DNA of 64,000 bases from Ypsolopha sequella (GCA_934047225.1 OW204012.1:1922001-1986000), one strand, 5' to 3'; shown: positions 53,531 to 63,590, counted from the first letter of the stretch. Notes: generated from the sequence alone by a model not told the origin. Numbers and translations: made by a program.

Positions 53531-53786
53531 TGATTTATATAAAAACGGCTCACCTCAATACGTGTTATGATCGGGAAAGCCGACCAGTTTCAGCAGATTT
53601 AGACTGCCTTCATCTGGGCGAGTAAAGACGTTTACGCGACGACGTTACGCCTCACACATGTGTGAGGCGTAACGTCGTCGCGTAAACGTCTTTACTCGCC
53701 CAGATGAAGGCAGTCTAAATCTGCTGAAACTGGTCGGCTTTCCCGATCATAACACGTATTGAGGTGAGCCGTTTTTATATAAATCA
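53531..53786. repeat. Perfect 256-bp palindrome with no spacer
   Basis: 53531-53658 is the exact reverse complement of 53659-53786, centred on CTCACACA|TGTGTGAG. I find no mismatch in either 128-bp arm. The outer arm sequence (GGTGAGCCGTTTTTATATAA) also occurs once at 5392-5415, so the arms come from a dispersed repeat. The preceding 53500-53525 matches 4836-4858. Confidence 0.93.
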
Positions 53787-53816
53787 AAAAAAAAACTTTC
53801 GATATACAAGGTGAAT

Positions 53817-54080
53817 TTGTGAACAACGTCCAAATTCATACTTGAGCCTTGGTAAGTGATCAGCGTCATGAACCAATAACGATTTTTGTAAAATTAATAA
53901 AATTAAATTTTGACTCCCCATAGTGATTCACTCAGGACTGAGTGTAAAAATTTATGAGAAGTATTATGAGAAGTAGAAATTTAATTATACGAATTTTACA
54001 AAAATTGTTATCGATTCATGATGCTGATCACTTACCAAGGCTCCAGTATAAATTTGGACGATGATCAAAAAGTCACCTTG
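53817..54080. mobile_element. TATACAAGGTGAC foldback MITE
   Basis: CAAGGTGAATTTGTG to CAAAAAGTCACCTTG, flanked by TATA and TATA. A near-full hairpin with several substitutions between arms. It lies 30 bp right of the perfect palindrome. Confidence 0.78.
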
Positions 54081-54374
54081 TATATTTCGACCCACTTGTG
54101 GTCTCTGTAAAGGAGTTTTTTGCCTATGAGGAGAATTTGAAATGGTAGACATTTATATCCATATTCAACGAAATAAGTTCATATTCTTTGTTACTTCTTT
54201 CTTGACATTTTTCATTATTATTTTTGACATTGTAAATATTATGAAATTGTACAATTAAAATGTTTAATATGTTTAATATGACAACGATGCATGCTATAGG
54301 TACTAAATATTTGTACGCCTTCATTGGCAGATTTTTGAGGACTCAAGATCAACCCCAATGTAACACACAATTAA

Positions 54375-54425
54375 TTTACCAAAAATTGAACAAATAAACG
54401 CTGATTTGATTTGATGCGATTTGGT
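54375..54425 (+). repeat. LINE-type 3' tail
   Basis: TTGAACAAATAAACGCTGAT followed by TTGATTTGATGCGATTTGG. AATAAA plus a (TTTGA)n tail marks a LINE 3' end. The body is not recognisable. Confidence 0.45.
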
Positions 54426-54774
54426 CGTCGTCTGTCGAATATAATTTCTCCTTACACATGAAATTGCCGACTTACAGATTATGGATATTACAGGATATGT
54501 TTGTGGATTTGTAGTAGAAATCAAAATGTAATTTTTCTTTTAAAACCTACCCGCTAAGATAAAATCATATTATGAACATTTAATTTAACATAAAACATAA
54601 CTATGTATTAACTTAGACTAATCAATTTACTTATGTGGTAGATTGTAATAGCACCGCAAACAAACCCCTAAGGGTTTAAGTGGTGTATATTTGAAATATG
54701 TTTGTGCAACTGTATGTGTGTAAATAAATAAATAAAAATAAATAAAATAAAATGAGTTCATAATTCCTGTAATT

Positions 54775-55190
54775 CAATAGTTATTTCGATTATTTGGTTT
54801 TTGTTTGAAGGTTGATTTCACGGTTTTACATCTAGTACGTATTAAATTTTGTTTTTATTTTCAGCTTGATTATAAAAATTAAAAACAGTTCGTCCTAAAT
54901 GCCATCCATTTCCATGATAAGATTCGTAATAATTTTTTACAGCTAACACTGTTACTGTTGCTAGCTTAAAATGTTGTCTCATTCATACATAAATGTTGTC
55001 TCATTCATACATAAATGTTGTCTCATTCATACATAAATGTTGTCTCATTCATACATAAATGAAATTACATAATTTGGATTTGTCATTCCTAAAACAAAAC
55101 GCAAAAATGTTAGTACTGAAAATCGAGTTTCCTTGAAATTCTCTACAGAAAACGGCCAAATTTTGATATTTCATATTTAAATACCTAAAA
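54775..55190 (-). mobile_element. Partial copy of the 15845-16747 element
   Basis: Inverse order relative to 15.8-16.2 kb: CAGTTCGTCCTAAATGCCAT, TTTCCATGATAAGATTC, then the expanded 22-bp repeat, ATTACATAATTTGGATTTG and AGTACTGAAAATCGAGTTTC. The terminal ATAATAGGTC ends are missing. Confidence 0.65.
54969..55056 (+). repeat. 22-bp tandem repeat, 4 copies
   Basis: The unit contains TGTTGTCTCATTCATACATA, and all four copies are identical. The related element at 15845-16747 has a single copy (about 15962-15984, inverse strand), so the array expanded locally. Confidence 0.9.
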
Positions 55191-55548
55191 TATCGAAAGT
55201 TTGCTTTTTTCTTTTATTTCAACAAAAATAATAATAACTATTCAATAGGATCACAGACCATTTAAACTTCTTCGCTTCAACCTACTTGGTTCAAGGACAA
55301 GGAGGTTGGATAGTATAATCACTGCCAAATGAACCTGACGGATCTGTCAAAGGACATCGAAACATGAGTCCAAGCAAGACATGGCAAAGTCGGCGGCATC
55401 CCAGTGATTCATGCAGACCTGCAACAAACTGTAAGTTACACCACTTTATACACCATCGCCGAGAGGTCTTCTAGCAGGGGAGTAATGATTTTGTCTGACA
55501 GACTCAGCCTTTTCTGCGTACTCAACTCTAGAACCGTGCCGGGATTGT

Positions 55549-55665
55549 ACAACCCGGCCTAGTTAACTTGGCACCTGGGGAGCGAGAGATAAATATATCC
55601 TGTAGTATGAGCGATCGCAGCAAGGACAAGGAAAGCGGGGTGCCAAGTTAACTCGGCCGGGTTGT
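55549..55665. mobile_element. Short MITE, ACAACCCGGCC ends
   Basis: ACAACCCGGCCTAGTTAACT at 55549 pairs with AGTTAACTCGGCCGGGTTGT ending at 55665, and pairing continues through TGGCACC. 117 bp, a diverged copy at 42002-42107. Confidence 0.75.
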
Positions 55666-55790
55666 TTCTACATATTCTTCGAATGAAGGTTATTCAAACC
55701 TCATCTAAATACCTAGACTTCAGCCATGTTTTGTCACCACTCTCTAAACCAAACCATACCGTCAAGTGACTCGTCACGTTCCGGCATGAC

Positions 55791-56210
55791 TAGGGCTGCC
55801 ATCCGTCCGGGTTTCCCCGGATTTGTCCTAGTTTGGAGGGCGTCCGGGGGCCGTCCGGGGAGGATTTGGAAAAAGATCCGGGTAAAACCCGGACACTATA
55901 TGTGTCAGGCGTAACCTCAATTAATTGAAGGATAATCAATAAATAAAAACAAATCTAAGCAAATAATTCATTCGTTCGTAAACCGCATCGAAGCCAACTC
56001 CAGCGCGGCAATATAACATATTTATTGTTTAATGAATAATTATTAATGTTGAATGAAAAATATTTGATGAATAAAATGTTAAATAAAAACTCCTTTTTTT
56101 TTAGAATATTTGTTTTAGGCGTGTCCGGGAAAAAACCGCAATTTTACCTTAATGTCCGGGGTTTTTGAAGTTTTTGTCCTCTGTCGGCAATTTAGATGAT
56201 GGCAGCCCTA
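55791..56210. mobile_element. hAT-like element with exact 8-bp target duplication
   Basis: The target duplication GGCATGAC is at 55783-55790 and 56211-56218. Ends TAGGGCTGCCATC and GATGGCAGCCCTA. Subterminal CCGGGTTT/TCCGGGG motifs repeat on both sides (GTCCGGG in the left and right halves). 420 bp with no transposase. TAGGG fits the hAT terminal consensus. Confidence 0.88.
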
Positions 56211-56569
56211 GGCATGACGTCATAAGTAACCGTAACGGGCGACGTGGTAACAAGCAGTTACTTAGACAGAAATTCACAAACTGCACTTTGACTTTACTTT
56301 GACGGAAAGATCAACTTTCAATCAAAAATATGTTTCATAGTCCTGTCAAACCATTACTTTAATTTCACAAACCTATACTTTGCTTAGTAATGTTGAATGT
56401 TCAGAGTATACTTTGACAAAACAAAGCTTACTTTGTGAAGACGCCTTTGCTGTAAAGTAAAGTCACCACTGTGAATCTGGCCCTTAGTATCAGACCAAAA
56501 TATACTACCAGAAGGCCGACTCGACGGCGGAGCGAAAACAGACGCACACATGCATAAAATAAAAAAAAA

Positions 56570-56720
56570 AAAAAAATCAAAATCATTTATTTATAACATA
56601 GGTATGTAACAGTTTTTGTTGACGAATTCTCCTTTTAAGTTTTCACCTGCAGTAGGAGAAATTCGCTCTTTCATCCATAGTTGCGACAGAATTATAAATA
56701 AATATTTAATCAAAAATTAC
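56570..56720 (-). mobile_element. Possible LINE 3' end
   Basis: On the minus strand AT-rich sequence leads to TTATAAATAAATGATTTTGA then T-run (56563-56580). It has AATAAA and a TTTTGATTTT tail. The body is not identifiable. Confidence 0.4.
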
Positions 56721-56816
56721 ATTAAAATGTACAATAAAATGTACCATCGAAGAAAAGCCCGCCGTCCCACTCATCGCCCGCACTGCAATAGTAATAAGAG
56801 CGTTAAGGCGATATGT

Positions 56817-57205
56817 AAAAGTTTTAGCGTCCCTATTACTCCACATGCGAAAAAACCCTCAGTGCGAAAGTGACGGATTCGTGGAAAAATAGCAAAAAGT
56901 CGGTTTTTTATTAATATCAAATGTACTAAAGTTGCTATCAAAATTTCGTTTAACCAGGTCCTAGATACCATTGAAACCCATCTAATAAAATATTATTGCA
57001 CTCCATAAATATGTCATTCTAAATTGTCAAACCAGGAGAATTGGTGTCGAAAAAGACTTTATTTCAAATTTCTCTAATCGCGTTTCTGTTTTAACAGATC
57101 CCTAGAAAAAGAATCCAAAAATAATATACAATTTTATCAAAATAATACATTATTTACTGAAGTAGATATGCAAGTTCTTAAAGTGTCGATTTTTTCCGTA
57201 GCGCC
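56817..57205 (+). mobile_element. TTAA-bounded element, subfamily 2, intact ends
   Basis: TTAA at 56813-56816 and 57206-57209. Ends GGCGATATGTAAAAG and TTTCCGTAGCGCC. Head motif GTCCCTATTACTCCACATGC with CAGTGCGAAAGTGACGG. 389 bp, reference copy of the subfamily. Confidence 0.85.
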
Positions 57206-57209
57206 TTAA

Positions 57210-57478
57210 GTAGGTCAGCGGTCAGCATAGACGCGTACGTATGATGATCTCGGCAGAATTTCGTATTGGCATTCACCCGAGTATCTCCGAGATCTTTGCA
57301 CGTACGCGTCTATGTGTGCGTGCACCTGTTTTCGCTAGTTATGCGGAGTGAACCTTCTGTGTGTGGTTATTTTGAGGTATCAGTCATGCGTCCGTTACCG
57401 ACTTTTGTATGATTTGCGGAAGTCCCTGAATCACCTGCTTCACTCCCTCGCTTTCTAGTCTTTTCATCTTAAGGTGAT
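57210..57478. other. No gene seen
   Basis: AGACGCGTACGTATGATGAT (57229) and ATCTTTGCACGTACGCGTCT (about 57291) form a loose inverted repeat of about 85 bp. Nothing else is evident. Confidence 0.4.
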
Positions 57479-57482
57479 ATAC

Positions 57483-57889
57483 CGTGCTAGCAAAGGTCCC
57501 CGTTACTCAAGGCAGAAAGACCCGCAGTGCGAAAGGGACGGAATCGGGGAAAATTGTCCAAAAAGTCGGTTTTAAATTAATGCAAAATTAACTAAAATAG
57601 CTACAAAAAATTCCATAACCAGTAATTTAGGTGTAGCTAAAACCCATCTAAATAAATATTTTTCAAGTCTGTATGCTATCCTAATTTGTCAGAATATCAA
57701 AAAAAGTGTAAATTTAGACCTGATTTCAATAATTATTTCTATCGAATGAAATTTCTCCTATCGCGTTTCTGATAGACCAAAATCTAGTAAAAGGTCCCAA
57801 AATTGTTATACTAATTTATTTTACTTGGAACTTCATTAAAAGAGCAGATAAATGACTTCAAAAAGTGTCAATTTCCACGGTATAGCCCC
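57483..57889 (+). mobile_element. TTAA-bounded element, subfamily 1, intact ends
   Basis: TTAA at 57479-57482 and 57890-57893. Ends GGTGATATACCGTG and CACGGTATAGCCCC. Head motif with GCAGTGCGAAAGGGACGG. 407 bp, best reference copy of subfamily 1, inverse to 12095-12504. Confidence 0.88.
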
Positions 57890-57950
57890 TTAAGTGTCAT
57901 CCATCAGGCGCGGTTAGTGACCAAGCGTGACCAAAATTAATAATAAAAAA

Positions 57951-58208
57951 CCGGCAAAGTGCGAGTCGGACTCTTGCACGAACGGTTCCGTACCATTATC
58001 TATAAAAACGGCAAAAAAACATGTCTGTTGTATGGGAGCCCCCTTAAATATTTATTTGATTCTGTCTTTTAGTATTTCAACTGTCTAACTATCACGGTTC
58101 TAGAGATACAGCCTGGTGACAGACGGACAGACAGACGTACAGACAGACGGACAGCGGAGTCTTAATAATAGGGTCCCGACCCTTTTCCTTTGGGTACGGA
58201 ACCATAAA
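57951..58208 (+). mobile_element. Interspersed GGTACGGAACCCT family
   Basis: CCGGCAAAGTGCGAGTCGGA, GAACGGTTCCGTACC, the TTAAATATTTATTTGATTC block, a GACAGACGG tract and GGGTACGGAACCATAAAAA. It lacks the ATACATCATCTG block. It is directly followed by a second, longer variant. Confidence 0.75.
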
Positions 58209-58728
58209 AAACCGAGTGTGAGTCAGACTCGCGTACCTAGAGTTCCGTATTGTGGATGATAAATTTAATTTTGTTATTTTTTTTTGCTGCATTTCTCAAC
58301 CGCTTTACTTTTCCTGTAATCTTTACGTAAACACATAAAACTATGATGAAAACGATTTTTTTCATGTTTTTTGGTCCACCAGTTTTGGATGTAAGGGGGG
58401 AGGCATACATATTTTTGGGGTTTTTTATTGTTTTCTCGAAACCGGTGGCAGTAAAAATAGTAAAAGTATATATTTTTAAGATCAACTTTTAAATATCTAC
58501 ATTTTGATATCCATATAGTATTTATAGGATAATATTTTTTATTTTTCTCACTTTTGTTTTGGAAATATTTTGAACAATTTAAAATTTTTCATATTTTTTT
58601 TACACCATGATGAGCCAAATTTCATGTCTTTATCTTAAACGGTGCTAAAGTTATGAGGCTGTAACATACGGACGGACGGGCAGCGAAGTCTCACCATAAA
58701 GGTTCCTTTTGTACCTTTTACCCTAAAA
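58209..58728 (+). mobile_element. Long variant of the GGTACGGAACCCT family, tandem to the previous copy
   Basis: Starts CCGAGTGTGAGTCAGACTCG and AGAGTTCCGTATTGTGGATG. It contains CCTGTAATCTTTACGTAAAC, TTTTGGTCCACCAGTTTTGG and ends GGACGGGCAGCGAAGTCTCA, then AAGGTTCCTTTTGTACC-TTTTACCCTAAAAAA. The inverse copy 62700-63590 has the same order. Confidence 0.7.
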
Positions 58729-58884
58729 AATATAGCTATACAGGATGTTGATTTGGTCCACAACTTGTGTCACATGATTATTAGTATACATGACGCTTAC
58801 TCCTAGAAGAAGCAAAGACAATAATCAAGGGGATGCCCTTTTTTATATGTCCTAAAATTCACTTGATAAATGGTCACTCAATTT

Positions 58885-59005
58885 CTAGACGTTTCTATGT
58901 TGACCCCAAAATATCTCACCCCATCCCATCCCACTATCCCACTAATATCCCATCCCATCCCACTAATATCCCATCCCATCCCACTAATCCCACTTCCCAC
59001 TAATA
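58885..59005 (+). repeat. (CCCATCCCACTAATAT)n simple repeat
   Basis: Irregular CCCATCCCATCCCACTAATA units, about four. It leads directly into the repeat at 59006-59215. Confidence 0.8.
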
Positions 59006-59215
59006 TGTATTATAAATGCGAAAGTTTGGATGGATGGATGTTTGTTACTCCTTCATTCCGAAACTACTGAACCGATTGGGCTGAAACTTTGCACAAATGT
59101 AGTTTGAGACCTGGAATAGGACATAGGCTACTTTTTATTCCATAAATCAGTTCACATGGGAACAAGAAATAGTGTCGTTCAGAGACGCGGCTTGGCCTTC
59201 AGCCTTGCTAAACAT
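59006..59215 (+). mobile_element. Microsatellite-headed dispersed repeat
   Basis: TATTATAAATGCGAAAGTTT, GGATGGATGGATG, TACTGAACCGATTGGGCTGA, AACTTTGCACAAATGTAG and AGGACATAGGCTACTTTT are a widely dispersed lepidopteran sequence. I recall it as part of Helitron-like or related non-autonomous elements. No termini are seen here. Confidence 0.5.
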
Positions 59216-59231
59216 ACTACTAGGGGATTAA

Positions 59232-59458
59232 CCCCCGGTTTCTGAAAGGCCAATCAAAGTTAACAGTAGATTAAAAAAACTTTAACCGCAAATAACGGTG
59301 AAAATAAAGCATATATGAAGTCTGAATAGTGTTGAATCAATAATTAACTTAGTTAATTTTTGATTTCAATGTAAAATTCCCACTTTTTCTGGCTTAATCC
59401 GCAGATAATTATTTTTTAATCTACTGTTAACATTGATTGGCCTTTCAGAAACCGGGGG
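59232..59458. mobile_element. Harbinger-like MITE with TAA target duplication
   Basis: CCCCCGGTTTCTGAAAGGCC at 59232 pairs with GGCCTTTCAGAAACCGGGGG ending at 59458, continuing through AATCAA and GTTAACAGTAGATTA with one mismatch. TAA lies on both sides (59229-59231, 59459-59461). 227 bp with a 3-bp TWA duplication fits PIF/Harbinger. Confidence 0.8.
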
Positions 59459-59715
59459 TAAATCAGTTATCAAAGACCGCCAAAGAGACATTAGCAGAGG
59501 ATTAATTCAGAGAACAAAAAATAGTGTCGATTAGAAAGCGGCTCGGCCAAAGACACTTTACATGGGGATCAAATTAGAGATGATGAGAATCCAAAACACT
59601 CCATATCTCAAAACCAGGGTCAGGTCAACTACGTACTAAAAATTAATGAGCTGAAAAATATTAACAGATTCGATAAAAATATAGAAAAACTTAATCAACG
59701 CGGGCGAAGTCTTAA

Positions 59716-60182
59716 GGCCCTTACCATTGCCAAATGGGTACTTTCTAAAGCCTACTCCTCGTTTATGGCCAAACCAAAAATAATGAAAAAATCTATTATG
59801 AATAATCAACTCTTAGACAACATATGCAACAGTTTTCTTTTTCATACCACCAAAACTTCTACATGAATTTTTTTTTTTACTGTATGGTGTTTTTTGACCT
59901 CAAATTCCCTACTGCTCCTGAGTTGCTTGGCCGATTGAATTCATCTATGCTTTGATAAATAGATAAACTTTATAGCTATAAACATAACATAAGATTATTC
60001 AATCGAGTAATCACGTCCGAGTGAAAAGTATAATTTTCTCCTATTTCGCCCCCTCAAGGACGTAGCGAGCGTCGTAACAGCCGCTTTGCATTGCGCGCTG
60101 ATATGAACGTTATTTCAATGTCGTTTCCGTTGATATTCGTAGTGACAAATATCGAGCTGCTAATTTGGCGAAGGTAATCGCC
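59716..60182 (+). mobile_element. TTAA-bounded element, subfamily 4
   Basis: TTAA at 59712-59715 and 60183-60186. Ends GGCCCTTACCATTGCC and GGCGAAGGTAATCGCC, 12 of 16 positions complementary. It shares CCTACTCCTC, TTTTCTCCTATTT and GTCGTTTCCGTTGATAT with 37037-37527. Confidence 0.65.
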
Positions 60183-60326
60183 TTAAATAAATTCAACCTA
60201 CCCTGAGACGGAAGTTGCTGACCAAATCAACAACCTGTATAAAGCCGTTCGTGTCAGTGGGATGTCAATTCTGGCAAACCTGATAAAGTACCTGTGTATC
60301 CATAGCTAGCTTTATTCCTTCTACAG

Positions 60327-60454
60327 AGCATGTCGGACTCGCTGGAGTCGTGGCGGGGCGAGGCGAGAGAGGCGCACGGGGCGGACATCCTCGACCTGGA
60401 CCGCTACGTGCGCGGGGTCAGGGGAGACCTCCCACCTGCAATGCATCCTCACAG
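60327..60454 (+). CDS. Candidate internal coding exon of a host gene
   Basis: A sharply GC-rich block in AT-rich DNA. It is preceded by TTTATTCCTTCTACAG and followed by CACAG|GTAGGA, good acceptor and donor. In the frame AGC-ATG-TCG it is open throughout: SMSDSLESWRGEAREAHGAD, ILDLDRYVRGVRGDLPPAMH, PH. The 128-bp length (phase 2) and strong G/C at third codon positions contrast with every repeat nearby. The product is Arg/Asp/Glu-rich and probably soluble; I do not recognise the family. No neighbouring exon is evident in the window, so the gene would have long introns. A GC-rich repeat remains possible, but I saw no second copy. Confidence 0.55.
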
Positions 60455-60741
60455 GTAGGAAGAGCTACTAAAATTGAGAAGATCGTGAGCAAGCGTCTGG
60501 CGGGGTGACAGATGTTGACAGAGGCAAGGTAGCTTCGACTGCGCGGCTGCAAATGTTCCCTTTCCTGGTACACCACCTGTCCTCCGCTAACATCTATCGC
60601 CCCATGGGACGGTCGCGCATGATTAGTTCTTCTGTCATTACCATTCATAGCAGCGGTAGGTCAGTAATCCTGCCGGTCAAGGAACCAATGAGTCATGATT
60701 TATACTTGCGATTGTCGGCACTTGATGAAACATAGAAAGCA

Positions 60742-60866
60742 TCTTGATTTTGAACATAAACACTTGTACTAGTTGTTTCATAACATAACATAAGTTGTTT
60801 CATATCATAACTTTTAGGTTTATGTTATGAAACAACTAGTACAAGTGTTTATGTTCAAAATCAAGA
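60742..60866. repeat. Perfect 47-bp-arm hairpin
   Basis: TCTTGATTTTGAACATAAAC at 60742 begins a 47-bp arm matched exactly by 60820-60866, around a 31-bp loop. CAAG(G)AACCAATGAGT occurs both before it (60679-60694) and straddling its right edge (60862-60877). This suggests a duplication accompanied the event. Confidence 0.85.
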
Positions 60867-61050
60867 ACCAATGAGTTTTTCGGAATAGGGGAGATGACAG
60901 GGTAAATAAAATATTATTTTATTTAGTCCGTCATTTAGATTATAAAAAAATATTTGACACGTATTTTTTCTTTAGTCAATCAAACAAAAAATATAAATAA
61001 ATATAATTTTAGCTGTATTAGCCTTTTATTTGTACTTTTAAGCATAAGAT

Positions 61051-61352
61051 GATAATAATAAAAAAATAAACTTTATAATTTTCGGTGTATTTCGGCCTCA
61101 TCAGTGAGGCCGTCATCAGTGGAATGCTTGACAGGTAGAAAATAATAAAAAATTATATATGAAAAAGAGTTGAACGTTTATTACGTACTTTTTTTAATAT
61201 AAACAGTTCCTAACACAACCTTTTCAGATTGTATCAACTCTTTTTCATATATTTTTTTATTATTTTCAACCTGTCAAGCATTCGACTGATGACAGCCTCA
61301 CTGATGAGGCCGAAATATATCGAAAATATAAAGTTTATTTTTTATTATTATC
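61051..61352. mobile_element. Foldback element with about 115-bp arms
   Basis: GATAATAATAAAAAAATAAA at 61051 pairs with its complement ending at 61352. Pairing continues through TTTCGGCCTCATCAGTGAGG, GCTTGACAGGT and TATATGAAAAAGAGTTGA. ATCAAACAAAAAAT occurs at 60980 and 61351, a possible long direct repeat. Confidence 0.75.
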
Positions 61353-61379
61353 AAACAAAAAATTACAGAGACAAAGCGC

Positions 61380-61490
61380 GTCAAAGTTTGGGAGTGGGGG
61401 CTGGTGACGTCATGCCAAGGTAAAAAATGTACTTAGGCATGACGTCACGCGGAACTTTAGCGGGCTATATCGTCATCATTTTTTGTTTAA
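61380..61490. other. Short inverted TGACGTCATGCC pair
   Basis: GTGACGTCATGCC (61402) and GGCATGACGTCAC (61437) form a 13-bp stem around a 22-bp spacer. Each arm has a TGACGTCA (CRE-type) palindrome. No neighbouring gene start is evident. Confidence 0.5.
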
Positions 61491-61491
61491 T

Positions 61492-62195
61492 GAGGGCTTT
61501 TCATGACAGCTCTTGATCAAGTTTCACCAAAATGAAACTAGATGGCGCTGACGTATGCTCTAATTTCAAAAATGTATGACGTAACAAAATGTACACTATG
61601 ACAAGACCTAACCTTATACAAGGTGACTTTTTGATCATCGTCCAAATTCATACTGGTGGCTTGGTAAGTGATCAGTATCATGGATCAATAACAATTTTGG
61701 TGAAATTCGTAAAATGAAATTTCGACTCCCCATATATAGTGATTCACTCGGGACTGGAAGTGAATTTCTATGGGAAGCCGAAATTTCATTTTTGGAATTT
61801 CACAAAAATTGTTATTGATCCAAGATACTGGTCACTTATCAAGCCTCCAGTATGAATTTGGACGATGATCAAAAAGTCACCTTGTATATTATAATAAAGA
61901 TTTCAATATATTTAATATTATATAGTACTATTTTCTACGTAAGCGTTAGAATGTGGAAAAATCAATAATGAAATAGCATTAACAACTAAAGTCTAATCCA
62001 CAAAAAAAAACCAGCCACTAAAAACAATATTTCTCCGCTAAAATAGGTTTCTAAACCACCAGTTTTAGTGCAAAGTCCCTAAGTTGGCAACACTGAATCA
62101 GGAACCATATATTTTTGACATGAGAGCATACGTCACCGCTGTCTATTGATCGCACTCTGTACTTTTTTTTTTTTATTGCTGACTGAAAAGCCCTC
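61492..62195. mobile_element. Inverted-repeat element, GAGGGCTTTTCA ends
   Basis: GAGGGCTTTTCATGACAGC at 61492 pairs with GACTGAAAAGCCCTC ending at 62195. Flanks AAT and ATT are themselves complementary. It contains AACTAGATGGCGCTGACGTA and CTAAGTTGGCAACACTG; the latter is also at 490-507. The foldback at 61619-61884 is nested inside. Confidence 0.65.
61619..61884. mobile_element. TATACAAGGTGAC foldback MITE, nested
   Basis: CAAGGTGACTTTTTGATCAT to its complement ending CACCTTG at 61884, flanked by TATA and TATA. It is very similar to 28611-28872, including GGGACTGGAA-TGAATTTCTATGG in the loop region, and so is probably recent. Confidence 0.82.
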
Positions 62196-62690
62196 ATTGG
62201 CAAAAGAAAAAATAAGTGTCCAATATTTTCTGATAATCTACTATTACTCTACTATGGACTAATTAGAATGTTTCAGTCATCATGCCTATTGTTACGCAAC
62301 GTATTTGTTTACTTGCCCCTTGCTGATTGTGAAGGAATACACTGTGAGGTAATCCTGCATGCCCTAGAAAGCTTGTGTTAGTGCTCGGAGTACGGCGATA
62401 AGGATTGATGTCAAGTTGGGGCATATATAAATCATCAGGACTTTAGGTTTCAGGACTTAGGTACACCTCTGACACCACCTGCAGCTGCCATTGTGGAAGC
62501 ATTTAATTTTCAAATGCATTCTTTGCTACTAAAAAAACTAGATGGCGCTACTTGCATATTACATCGCGATATCGTTTGATTTTCTTCAAAATACATACAC
62601 ACAAACATGTATGTTAGGTTATATTAATGTCTTCGGTACCATTATAAACATATATTTTTTGGAAGGATTTCTCCATTAAGAGGATCCTGG
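62196..62690. other. No gene seen
   Basis: Unassigned DNA with AACTAGATGGCGCTACTTGC at about 62529, a motif also near 61540. No supported exon. Confidence 0.4.
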
Positions 62691-62699
62691 TGTCAGATT

Positions 62700-63590
62700 T
62701 AGTAATGATTATCAGGTTACCTAAAAGGTACAAAAGGAAAACCTTTAGGATCTGGTGAGACTCCGTTGTTCGTCCGTCCGTCATAAACTTATAACTACCG
62801 TTCATTTGAAATTTGAAATTGTTCAAAATACCTACTTCCAAAACAATAAAAATACAATATGGGTATTAAATTTTAGATATTAAAAAGCTGATTGTAAAAA
62901 TATATACTTTTACTAAATTTACTGGCATTTGTTTAGAGAAATCTTTAAAAAACCAAAAAAATATGTTTGTCCTTTATCGCCGAAATTGGTGGATCGAAAA
63001 ATATGAAAATAATGTCGATTGTAGATCATAACTGATCAATTACAGAAAAACTATAGCGATTAAAAAAAAAACACAAATTTAAAATATAAAAAAAAAGTTA
63101 AATAAATTAAAAAACATTATATAAAAATACAAACTGGAGGACCGAAATACAGCAAACATTTCGATTACCGATCATAACTGGCCAATTATCAGGAAAACTA
63201 TAGCGATAAAAAAAATTGAGCACAAATAAAAAATAATAAAAAAGGAGTAAAAGAAATAAAAATGTATTTTATAATAAAAATAAAATATGGGTATTATATT
63301 GTAGGTATTAAAAAGCTGATTGTAAAAGTACACTCTTTGGCTATATTTAATTGCATCTATTTCGAGAAACCCTTAAAAAAACATAAAAATTGTATGTCCC
63401 CCCCTTATGTCCAAAACTGGTGGACCAAAAAATATAAAAAAAGTCATGGTAATATGTGTTTACGTAAATATTACAGAAAAATAAAGCGGTTGAGAAATTC
63501 ACGAAAAAACTGACAAAATTTATTTTATCATCCACAATACGGAACTCTAAGTACGCGAGTCTGAATCGCACTTGGCCGGTTTTGTTTTGT
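62700..63590 (-). mobile_element. Long variant of the GGTACGGAACCCT family with internal duplication
   Basis: The inverse of 58209-58728, from GTACGCGAGTCTGAATCGCA at about 63552 to AGGTACAAAAGGAAAACCTTT near 62725. It is longer because an internal segment is repeated. TATGGGTATTA(A/T)AT and TTAAAAAGCTGATTGTAAAA occur at about 62860 and 63288 (428 bp apart), and GATCATAACTG-CCAATTA occurs at 63024 and 63171 (147 bp apart). Confidence 0.7.

Noticed and set aside
59590..59865. Open stretch reading VNYVLKINELKNINRFDKNI onward to FHTTKTST-stop
   Set aside because: Its second half lies inside the TTAA element at 59716-60182, crossing its boundary, and the related element at 37037 does not keep the frame. 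Probably chance.
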